Shown here piece after piece: positions 57,901 to 64,000 of a stretch of DNA of 64,000 bases. The stretch spans positions 11,976,651-12,040,650 of the forward strand of contig JAVMKO010000003.1 in NCBI GenBank assembly GCA_032164245.1, in the 5' to 3' direction. The notes beneath the pieces are model-generated. The model saw nothing but the letters and a program-made list of their open reading frames with translations, had not been told where the DNA came from and did no database searches. Numbering within the stretch: the first letter of the stretch is position 1; each line of letters begins with the position of its first letter. This DNA is from Sternotherus odoratus (taxonomy: Eukaryota; Chordata; Testudines; Kinosternidae). Both the position numbers and the translations under genes were made by a program.

Positions 57901-60682
57901 GACAATTGTCATGCAGTGTGGGACAGATTTTTAGGACTTTATATGTGTAAAAATATATGCATATATATGTACCTAATTTATACACATTATTACCACACAA
58001 AACCCTGTGGTTTAGGTAAGTGTATTTTTTTAACAGAGGAAAACACTTACACAGAGCTTAAGTGAGTAAATTGACACGAAGAGCCCAGCTGGTGTATTTC
58101 AGCATAGCTCCATCAATGGAACTGTGCTTATTTATACCAGCTAAGGATCTGGATGGAGACTGAACTCCCAGCAAAATAGTTCTTTTAAGTCATAGTTGAG
58201 GCACATTGGTGGGGCAGTGTGAGGAAACTTGCATTATCACTGCCCTTAATGTAAAGGATCTCTTCTGTGGATAAATAGAGGATTTCAGTCTTCAGGGCTG
58301 TTAGGTCAATAACCTTTACTAGCACTAAACATTCCTATGATTTTTTTAAAAAATGTGTGCTACAGAAAGCACAAGAAGTCCCCCTGGCATGTGTACAACA
58401 GACGTTTGTCCATTACTGAATTCTCATTAGCTGTATGAGTTATTGTTTGTAAAGACATGTGAGATACTAGAGAAATGTCAAATGTTATGTATTTCAGATT
58501 TCATGGAGTACACCATGCATTTGTGAAGATCCTGTCTGAAGGGGGAATTCGGGGCCTTTGGGCAGGTTGGGTGCCAAATGTCCAAAGAGCTGCTCTGGTA
58601 AACATGGGAGGTAAACATATTAAAGTAGGCCTGATCTCCTTAAGTTATTCTCTCTTCCTTTGTCCTTCCAGGACCATTTAGATAGTTGGGTTGTCTTTGA
58701 CATTCATCCTGGGGTTTTATCTGTAGGATGGTGAGGTCTTCTGGGTTCAGGGATGTTGCCTAAGGAACTCCCTCCAGAAGCATGTTCCCCAGTCCTCAGT
58801 AGTAGAAGGGCTCTTTCTCTGCAACAGTTTACTTTTGACCTTTTGACATTTTTTCATTGGCCTGTTTAAATTTGCTTAGCAGTATGGCTGGTAATTTCTA
58901 GGCCACTTGACCCAAGGCTATTTTAAGTATTTGTTGCTGATGTATGTACAGCCCTTTTTAAGACTCATGGGCCAATGTCAAAGGTGGCACAAGTTATACA
59001 TCACTAAGGGTGTTGTAAGGTTAGGGAAAGGATAACAATGAACAAGAACATATAAAAGTTAAAAGTATCCATTGTCACAGGTGAGACTGGTCTTTTAAGA
59101 ATGGCCTTGTCCACCTGTAAACAACTACTTCCCTCTTACTAAGTTTAGAAGGGGGATCATGTGATAATTACTAGGAAGAAGGAGGCTAGCATGATACTGG
59201 AAGGACCCACTTGTGAAGGAAGTGGATGTACCGTTATTAAGGACTGGGTTTAAAATAGTTTTAAGGAAGAAGAGCCAGGAACGGTGGGACTGGAAGAACT
59301 CTCTGGGGAAGAAGAGCCTGTTATTGTATCTGTATGTTGGGTGTTTGACTGTGGGGAATCCTCCTATGATTGTGAGAGTAAGAAGGTAAAATTGTGCCAA
59401 TAAAGCCAGGTTGGTTGTTAGAACAGCTAAAGACTCGTGGAATTCATGCCTATGTTGCTGAGGTTGGACACTGGAGGGTGCTCATGTCTAGGGTTTCTCT
59501 CTCTCTCTCTCTGAGTCTTTCCATCCCTCAGCTATACCAATTCAGGCACCCTTACATTTATTTACATCTGTTTACTAACATGTAACTTCAACCACCTTTC
59601 ACATTTGGCCTAAAAACACTATAAAGTAGGGTTGTCAATTAATCGCAGTTAACTCACGTGATTAACTCAAAAAAAATTAATCCCAATTAATTGCAGTTTT
59701 AACCGCACTGTTAAACAATAGAATACCAATTCAAACTTATTAAATATTTTGGATGTTTTTTCTACATTTTCATATATATTGTATTCTTGTTGTAAATGAA
59801 AGCAATATAGTTGAAAATATAGAAAACATTCAACAATATTGAAATAAATGGTATTCTGTTGTTTAAAAGTGTGAATAATCGCATGATTAATCATGATTAT
59901 TTTTTTTAATTGCTTGACAGCTCTACTATAAAGTACTAAGGAAATGAGCATGATTCTGTAGATAAAGCACCACATCTAAGGTGAGGACACCTGTCTTCTA
60001 TTCCTAAATCTACCATTAATTTTCTAGGAGACTACTGGTCTTCATTTAATCCATAGTCACTTGAATTTACACTTCCTTCCAACCCCTCATCAAATTATTC
60101 CCAGTTAGAGTCTTATGTCCTGTGTTGTCATTCTTGCCATTTGCAAAATGGGGTTAATGGTACTTACCCAGAGAAAGAAAAGTGATAGGATTTTTTTTTT
60201 CACTTCTCTTTTTAGAGTTATGTGAATGTTTTCAATTTTGTTTGACAACACTTTTGCCAAATTTCCCCTTGGAAATTTGTTTTCCAAGTTACTGTTTTCA
60301 TGTTAAACAGGAGAGGTGAGTGGTTTCAGGGAGAGAGAGAGTTCAGTTATTCTATATGCATACTCCAGTAATATGTTTTGTGGAAGAGGCAGGGGGAAAG
60401 CAGAGGAGGCTCTAGATGTAACTGATGGCAGTAGAAAAGGGGAACAGGGTATATGCCAGTCTGGTGCAACTCTTGTAGTCAATGGGTTACACTAGGAATT
60501 TATTTAGCTCAGATCTTTATCTAATTCAATAACAAGGAACCTGAATACCATGTAACTTCTCATTTATGCTTATTTCTCTGAATTATTCTCTTTACAGATC
60601 TGACTACTTATGACTCAGTGAAACACTTTTTACTTCTGAACACACCACTTCAGGACAATAGTGTGACTCACAGCATCGCAAG
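42786..60682 (+). CDS. SLC25A27: SLC25A27 (UCP4), mitochondrial uncoupling-type carrier, exons 1-6 (partial gene)
   Basis: Member of the SLC25 carrier family in the mitochondrial inner membrane; UCP4 is mainly neuronal and linked to proton leak and anion exchange. Exons lie at 42786-42900, 45464-45655, 52753-52837, 57709-57831, 58498-58610 and 60598-60682: 713 nt, 237 codons plus 2 nt, no stop, all GT-AG. The first carrier repeat carries [17 protein letters not shown] (P-x-D-x-x-K near residue 42), the second [15 protein letters not shown] (near residue 150). [20 protein letters not shown] and [11 protein letters not shown] closely match vertebrate UCP4. The third repeat (exons 7-9) was not found up to 64000 and should lie beyond the edge. 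It is divergent from CYP39A1, as in mammals. The first ~12 residues are unlike mammalian UCP4, so the exact start is uncertain. Confidence 0.94.
43171..43400. mobile_element. Harbinger-like MITE, 230 bp
   Basis: Ends GGGCTTGTCTACACTGGCA and TGCCAGTGTAGACTAGGCC are inverted repeats, bordered by TA on both sides. Interior repeats CAGCGCTG palindromes. In SLC25A27 intron 1. Confidence 0.7.
43500..43595 (+). repeat. Cry-type SINE body
   Basis: GTACTTGTGATACCTTTTAG, ATTTATTTGGGCATAAGC and GCTCCATCGGATGCATAGAG. Confidence 0.7.
44375..44470 (-). mobile_element. Fragment of the GGGCTTGTCTACACTGG MITE
   Basis: Ends CCAGTGTAGACAAGCCC, with an internal hairpin around GCTCAGGGGTGTGTTTTTTC and its complement. 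Left end missing. Confidence 0.55.
45175..45316 (-). repeat. Cry-type SINE, minus orientation
   Basis: AGCCCACGAAAGTTTATGCT, AACTAGTTAGTCTCCAATGT and GATACAGACTAACACGGCTT. Ends about 150 bp before SLC25A27 exon 2. Confidence 0.8.
45464..45655 (+). CDS. SLC25A27: SLC25A27 exon 2
   Basis: 192 nt after TTTTCTGCTAG. Encodes [20 protein letters not shown] and [17 protein letters not shown] then [15 protein letters not shown]; first carrier signature. Donor ATAG/GTGATT. Confidence 0.95.
45706..46435. mobile_element. hAT-derived repeat, one end only
   Basis: Starts CAGTGGCTTTCAAAC like a hAT end, then a G-rich GGGGTGTGGGAGGGG type filler and the ACCGCCAACAGGACTTTTAA block. Right terminus not found. 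Confidence 0.45.
46436..46475. repeat. (CAGT)n microsatellite
   Basis: Repeated CAGT units from GTCAGTTCAGTTCAGTCAGT to CAGTCAGA. Confidence 0.85.
46710..46828. mobile_element. Harbinger-like MITE, 119 bp
   Basis: GGGCTTATCTACACTGACA and TTAGTGTAGATAAGCCC are inverted ends. Surrounding GGGCTTGTCT and AGACAAGCC suggest insertion inside an older member. Confidence 0.65.
47140..48300. repeat. Tandem array: 50-bp monomers and a 384-bp higher-order unit
   Basis: Monomers share CTGGTC, CAGGCCTTGC, GTGAAGTCAGTTCTG and CACTGCCACAG blocks; the GGT anchor recurs at 47227, 47278, 47328, 47378, 47428 and 47478, so the period is 50 bp. A longer block beginning CCCCAGAA at 47497 recurs at 47881, a 384-bp unit present about twice. 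Lies in SLC25A27 intron 2. Diverged copies; no ORF is shared by all monomers. Confidence 0.75.
48590..49150. mobile_element. Dispersed repeat, probable DNA transposon remnant
   Basis: Contains GTCATGGACAATAAAC-like and CATGACTTGTACCATAAATA blocks at the left and repeated CTCTGGGCCCTTTAAATCGC blocks inside (three imperfect units). Ends near AGAAAGTCACAGAATCTGGG; a similar end is at 55850-55905. Confidence 0.45.
49410..49570 (-). repeat. MIR-like SINE
   Basis: CAGCACTTTTCATCAGTAGG, GAAGGGAAGTGACTTTTCCC and AGTTCACCCAGCAGG, reverse MIR core. Confidence 0.6.
49631..50507. mobile_element. hAT element, 877 bp, perfect 8-bp target duplication
   Basis: Ends CAGTAGTTCCCAAACT and AGTTTGGGAACCACTG. 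ATCTAGTC flanks both sides (49623-49630, 50508-50515). It carries its own insertion at 50058-50203. Confidence 0.9.
50058..50203. mobile_element. Small hAT MITE nested in the 877-bp hAT
   Basis: Ends CAGAGGCGCCAGTA and TACTGGCACCTCTG; flanks ATAGGAGC (50050-50057) and GTAGGAGC (50204-50211). Confidence 0.8.
51985..52475 (-). repeat. Cry-type SINE split by a hAT insertion
   Basis: SINE halves 51985-52034 (TTCACCCACAATAGCTTATA) and 52384-52475 (AGTGCCACAGGACTCTTTGT then GACTAACACGGCTACCCCTC) join when the insertion at 52035-52383 is removed. Confidence 0.85.
52035..52383. mobile_element. hAT element, 349 bp, inside the Cry SINE
   Basis: Ends CAGTAGCGTAGCCAGG and CCTGGCTATGCCCCTG. Flanks TCGAATAC (52027-52034) and TCTAATAC (52384-52391). 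Confidence 0.88.
52753..52837 (+). CDS. SLC25A27: SLC25A27 exon 3
   Basis: 85 nt after [29 protein letters not shown] then EDESFPL; donor TTTG/GTAATT splits the Trp codon that follows. Confidence 0.94.
52916..53156. mobile_element. Harbinger-like MITE, probable
   Basis: GCTTGTCTATACAACAAAGC on the left and TGTGTAGACGGGGGCC on the right resemble the GGGCTTGTCTACAC ends. Boundaries approximate. Confidence 0.5.
53325..53880 (+). mobile_element. CR1 LINE internal fragment, plus strand
   Basis: Reads [20 protein letters not shown] and [20 protein letters not shown], the linker between endonuclease and reverse transcriptase of CR1, continuing after a MITE into [20 protein letters not shown]. Confidence 0.8.
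53636..53727. mobile_element. pogo-like MITE inside CR1, about 90 bp
   Basis: Ends ACAGTCGAGCCCCGCAAT and ATTGTGGGGTTCCACTGT, bordered by TA; removal leaves the CR1 coding frame nearly continuous. Confidence 0.75.
53881..54850 (-). mobile_element. CR1 LINE fragment, minus strand
   Basis: Minus-strand reverse transcriptase with [20 protein letters not shown] and CANDTKVGG, followed upstream by diverged RT sequence (54200-54800). Confidence 0.8.
54851..55905. repeat. Composite GC-rich repeat with a 36-bp tandem segment
   Basis: Holds CTGTGCTCCTGGGCACCCCT units spaced 36 bp apart (anchors 55531, 55567, 55603) and ends in a GTCACGGATTCCGTGACTTC palindrome-rich segment. It interrupts the minus-strand CR1. 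The 36-bp unit gives 12-residue periodic ORFs that are not genes. Confidence 0.5.
55906..56895 (-). mobile_element. CR1 LINE linker fragment, minus strand, split by a hAT
   Basis: 55906-56062 encodes [20 protein letters not shown] on the minus strand, CR1 linker; 56813-56895 continues it after the hAT. Confidence 0.65.
56063..56812. mobile_element. hAT (Charlie-like) element, about 750 bp
   Basis: TTGGGGTGGGCAAACTATGG and AAGTTTGCCCACCCTTG ends, same family as 26764-27374. G-rich interior. Target duplication not resolved. Confidence 0.7.
56920..57434. mobile_element. hAT element, 515 bp, perfect 8-bp target duplication
   Basis: Ends CAGGGGTCTCAAACATGCGG and GAGTTTGAGACCCCTG. CAATAGAA flanks both sides (56912-56919, 57435-57442). 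Contains two direct copies of a GTGCGGCCCTCG-containing block (about 57270 and 57366). Confidence 0.9.
57709..57831 (+). CDS. SLC25A27: SLC25A27 exon 4
   Basis: 123 nt after [30 protein letters not shown] then [20 protein letters not shown]; second carrier signature PTDLVK. Donor CG/GTGAGT. Confidence 0.95.
57832..58497. other. SLC25A27: SLC25A27 intron 4
   Basis: 666-bp intron with no recognisable repeat or RNA. Confidence 0.6.
58498..58610 (+). CDS. SLC25A27: SLC25A27 exon 5
   Basis: 113 nt after [28 protein letters not shown] then [17 protein letters not shown]. Donor GGAG/GTAAAC. Confidence 0.95.
59627..59925. mobile_element. AT-rich hAT element, 299 bp, perfect 8-bp target duplication
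   Basis: Ends TAGGGTTGTCAATTAA and TTGACAGCTCTA; CTATAAAG on both sides (59619-59626, 59926-59933). Interior rich in ATTAATCGCA-type units. The rest of intron 5 has a short (CT)n run at about 59498 and nothing else. Confidence 0.85.
60598..60682 (+). CDS. SLC25A27: SLC25A27 exon 6
   Basis: 85 nt after [30 protein letters not shown] then SVTHSIA. Donor AAG/GTGCCT, phase 2, so exon 7 must supply one base of the split codon. Confidence 0.94.
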
Positions 60683-60824
60683 GTGCCTTATTATTTTATT
60701 ATCCCTTCCCACATTTCTAAGGAGATAACTTTTGGCCACAAGCTAATCACTCAGTGATGGTATAATTTTCAGGACAGTCACATTGCTGCTTCCTTTTGCC
60801 TTCCAACTACTGCTTCTTCAGAGG

Positions 60825-61030
60825 TAGCCACAACAGGGCACTCAACTGCATCTTGGGAACATGGGTTCTATTCCCAGCTCTGCCAGTAACTTGCTGTGTA
60901 GTTGTGGGTAAATTACTTCACTTCTTGTTACTTCAGTTACCAATGCTGTCAGCTGGGAATAATGCTACTTACCCAATGTTGCAAAGCACTCTGAGACTGT
61001 TTATGCAAGTGCTAGGTGGTGGTGTTAAAT
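60825..61030 (+). repeat. MIR-like SINE
   Basis: GGTTCTATTCCCAGCTCTGC, AACTTGCTGTGTAGTTGTGG and AAAGCACTCTGAGACTG follow the MIR order. Confidence 0.7.
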
Positions 61031-61060
61031 TATACACAGTATATTTGAAATTCTGTGACT

Positions 61061-62503
61061 AAGGCTTAGGCTACACTTGCAGCTGTAGAGCACTTTGGGT
61101 TAAACCCATCTTCGTAGACAGCTCCAGGGAAAGCACTCCAGTGTGTCCTCACTGATAGCCGCAACCGCAGTGGCGTGGCCACATTTGCAACACTTGCATC
61201 AGCACTGGGAGTGGTGCATTATGGGCAGCTATCCCAGCATTAAAGAGGCTGCAACGTGCTTTTCAAACAAGGGGGTGGAGGGAGAGAGCGAGCGGATTTG
61301 TGGAGTGCCGAGAATGTGCCAGTATGCTATCTTGTAAATGCAGATCCCTCTAATCTCCTGCTTTTCACTCACTCACTCACTCACTCGTAAAGGTTTGCTT
61401 TGTTTGTTTTGTCCCGTTGCAGATAAGCTCTGAAAAAGCACTTCCATATTCCTTCAGCCGAGTTCAAAACAAAGGAAAGAGAGGCCACTTCATTTAAGAT
61501 TAGGGAGGCATTCCTGGAGATCACTCAAAGCAGAATATCGTTAATGCTTGTTTACACTGTTGCTGGGGCGTCTCACCCAATATGCAACAGCTGTTAATCC
61601 TCTTGCAACAAGGAGTATTAGAAGCGGTCTAGCCAGGGAGTCAGAGCGCTTTATGTGCCTTGCCAGTGAGGACGAGTAGTAAGGTAGAGCGCTCTGGGAG
61701 GCTTTATTGCGGTATAAAGTGCCAGTGTAGCCAAGTATTCTGCCTGGAGGTAGAGCTGGAGCAGACCAGTAACGAAAAAGCAAGAACTGAGAGAGAACTA
61801 TTAGGACTTGGTTACACTGGCACTTTATACCGCAATAAAGCCCCCCAGAGTGCTCTACCTTACTACTCGTCCACACTGGCAAGGCACGTAGAGCACTCTA
61901 ACTCCCTGGCTATATGGTCCTGGTAACTCCTCCTTGCCAGAGGATTAACAGCTGTTGTGTATTGGGTGCTACGATTTAGCTCCAGTGTAAATGGGTAGTA
62001 ACAATACTGCGCTTTGAGTGATCTCTAGAAACGCCCCCTAATCTACTTAAGTCAAATGACCTCTCTTCCCTTTGTTTTGAACTCGACTGGAGGAATGCGG
62101 AAGTATGTTTTCAGAGCTTATCTGTAACTGGGCAAATCGACAAAGCCAATGTTTACCGAGTGAGTGAGTGAGAAGCACATTAGGAGGATCTGCATTAAAA
62201 AGATAGCGTGCTGACACACTCTCAGCACTCCAAAAATCCACTCTCTCTCTCCCTCCACATACACACAACATATTCCACCTCACCTCCCTCGTTTAAAAAG
62301 CAGGTTGCAGCCAGCTGAATTCTGGGATAGCTGCCCATAATGCACCACTCCCAGTGCCGCTGCAAGTGCTGCAAATTTGGCCACACCAGTGTGGTTGCGG
62401 CTGTCAGTGTGGACATGCTGGAGCGCTTTCCCTGGAGCTGTATCCGAAGGTGGGTATAATCAAAAGTGCTATAAAGCTGCAAGTGTAACCAAGTAAAGCC
62501 CTT
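61061..62503. mobile_element. 1.44-kb palindromic element
   Basis: The left arm (61061 to about 61740) reappears inverted in the right arm (about 61805 to 62503). Matching pairs include GGAGTGGTGCATTATGGGCA with its complement near 62335, and GCGGTATAAAGTGCCAGTGT with its complement near 61813. Outer ends AGGCTTAGGCTACACTTGC / GCAAGTGTAACCAAG; inner ends near the centre are also TIR-like. Lies in SLC25A27 intron 6; no transposase ORF. Confidence 0.8.
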
Positions 62504-62679
62504 GGAAAGAACAGGAGATGCACCTAATGTTGATAGGTGTCTCCACAGTTAAGAACTTGATCCTAGGCAGAAGTGGGCCAGATGTAGAGAATAGGATGGT
62601 ATACTGCCAACTGAGCACCAAGACACATAATATTTCAATCAAGGTGTCAGATATCCTAAAGCATCCTAAAGAGAGAGGA

Positions 62680-62780
62680 GGGAAAGGATGGTCTTGCAGT
62701 TTAGGCAATGGTCTGGGACTCAGGAGATCTAGTTCTACCCATTTCATCCCATCTGCTCAATGGGAGAAGTATTTAAATCA
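62680..62780 (+). repeat. MIR-like SINE fragment
   Basis: TCTTGCAGTTTAGGCAATGG, CTGGGACTCAGGAGATCTAG and TCTGCTCAATGGGAGAAG; cut by the LTR to its right. Confidence 0.45.
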
Positions 62781-62807
62781 GACGCACTGTGGATGGCTCT
62801 CTGGACC

Positions 62808-63330
62808 TGTTGCAGGGTACCTTACGAATCCCGTAGAGACGAGGCTCACACACAGTGGCTAAATGAAACAAGTGGTGCGTTTATTGAAGGTAGTGACATC
62901 ATAACGCCTGGGGGCCCCAGCTGCAGGCTGTCACTGATGGGGGACCTGGCACATCGGAGCAATGCCCGGGGAAGAAGCCCACGGGGGGAACACAGACGTG
63001 GGCTTAACTACACTTACACTTTTACATCTCCTACATAAACATATCTCATGAATAGCAAGCAGCAAGCACCTGTTGGTTGATTACACGCTGTCCAGCACTT
63101 ATTGGTTACATGCTGTTCTGTACTTGTTTTGCAATCCTGCCTCAGTTTACCTGTTTAGTTTCACACAAGCTGAAATTCACGCAGACCAAGTAAACAGCTG
63201 AGAAGCTGTTCTCAGACACACACACGAGATAACAGAAACACAAGGCCATTCTCATGCTGATAACCTTAATTACACATTCCCTGGAGGCGACTTAGAAGTG
63301 TAACTATGCCCTCTAGCGCTTGCCGTCACA
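62808..63330 (-). mobile_element. Endogenous retrovirus-type solo LTR, 523 bp
   Basis: On the minus strand it starts TGTGACGGCAAGCGC and ends CCCTGCAACA, with AATAAACG about 75 bases before the 3' end. No internal retroviral sequence or primer-binding site next to it; no matching flanks. Confidence 0.65.
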
Positions 63331-64000
63331 TTAATCTTCCGCATACTACAGGGATGCTCTCCATAGGCTGTTTTTAACTATGTGCATATGCTGCTTCTCT
63401 GGAGACCAGTGTATCAGTGTGTATGGAAAAATTAGGTGATACCTTAAATGATCTGGTAGGGTTAGGTCCTAAACTACTTTATCTGGATTTCTGCTGCCCT
63501 CTACATGTACATGACAACTCTTCATAATAAGCACATAAGGCTTTATCTCTAGGACACAAGCCCCTCTAAGGCTTAGGAAATTTGTGGTTTCTTTTGCTTA
63601 GTTTTACATGCCTTGAAATTCTCCTTGGTGGGGAGTCATCCCCAGTTCTTACATTCAGTGCTATGGCTGACCTCAGCAGAACTGCATTATATATGTCTGC
63701 GTAATCAATTGGTGACCCAGGTATTAACAAGTTCACTAGCAACACGTTCTCCCCAGTTATAGCAATTGTGAAAGTGTCCTTCAGAAAACTCTCTCTTTCT
63801 AGTTGATTTTATTTGGTCCTTAAATCATTTTTTTTCTCAGTCCTGGCACTATTTAGGTCCTAGAGTCACAGGATCAGATCTGCAGCCAGTGCAAACTGGC
63901 ATAGCTACATTGACGTCAGTATGGCTATGACCATTTAAACCAGCAAAGAACATGACCCATAATATTAAAAATAATAATAATAAAAAGATCTGTCCCCTCA
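63331..64000. other. SLC25A27: SLC25A27 intron 6, right part
   Basis: No exon 7 and no delimited element; ends in a short (AAT)n run near 63964. Confidence 0.55.

Noticed and set aside
62790..62862. Possible SLC25A27 exon 7: SGPVAGYLTNPVETR resembles a carrier motif
   Set aside because: The stretch runs across the left end of a solo LTR (62808) and no AG acceptor gives the needed phase. It is a chance match.

Overview
This window is vertebrate nuclear DNA: spliced genes with canonical GT-AG introns in AT-rich, repeat-dense sequence. The repeats point to a cryptodiran turtle: tRNA-derived Cry-type SINE copies, many CR1 LINE pieces, MIR-like SINEs, abundant hAT elements and Harbinger-like MITEs, and two LTRs. 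The organism call is inference from repeat families, since no species label is given.

Three protein-coding loci are supported, all recognised by exon homology, splice sites and intron phase. (1) CYP39A1 copy B on the minus strand: exons 1 to 6 lie at 16554 down to 1581 and are intact; exons 7 to 12 should lie beyond the left edge. (2) CYP39A1 copy A on the minus strand: all 12 exons lie at 35909 down to 21601 with every splice site and the stop codon recognisable, but a 1-base deletion in exon 2 causes a stop after about 77 residues. It is a probable very young unitary-type pseudogene of a tandem duplicate, or the site of an assembly error. (3) SLC25A27 (UCP4) on the plus strand: exons 1 to 6 lie at 42786 to 60682; exons 7 to 9 should lie beyond the right edge. 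CYP39A1 and SLC25A27 are also divergent neighbours in mammals, so this is conserved synteny with a CYP39A1 duplication added.

CYP39A1 is an ER oxysterol 7-alpha-hydroxylase (24-hydroxycholesterol) of bile-acid synthesis. SLC25A27 is a mitochondrial inner-membrane carrier of the uncoupling-protein group. They share a neighbourhood rather than a pathway. A ZNF143/STAF-like motif lies 199 bp upstream of the SLC25A27 start codon, and a near-identical one lies about 400 bp upstream of copy B. None was seen at copy A, which instead has a TATA-like box.

The rest is introns and intergenic DNA filled with mobile elements. Many can be delimited exactly by terminal inverted repeats and 8-bp target duplications: several hAT elements, a 391-bp non-autonomous Helitron, triple nesting inside a CR1, a Cry SINE split by a hAT, and a 1.4-kb near-perfect palindrome. 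A 50-bp tandem array with a 384-bp higher-order unit sits in SLC25A27 intron 2. No CRISPR, operon or prokaryote-like system is present, and I saw no new protein system. The most interesting signals are the CYP39A1 duplication and decay, its promoter history, and the delimited mobile elements.
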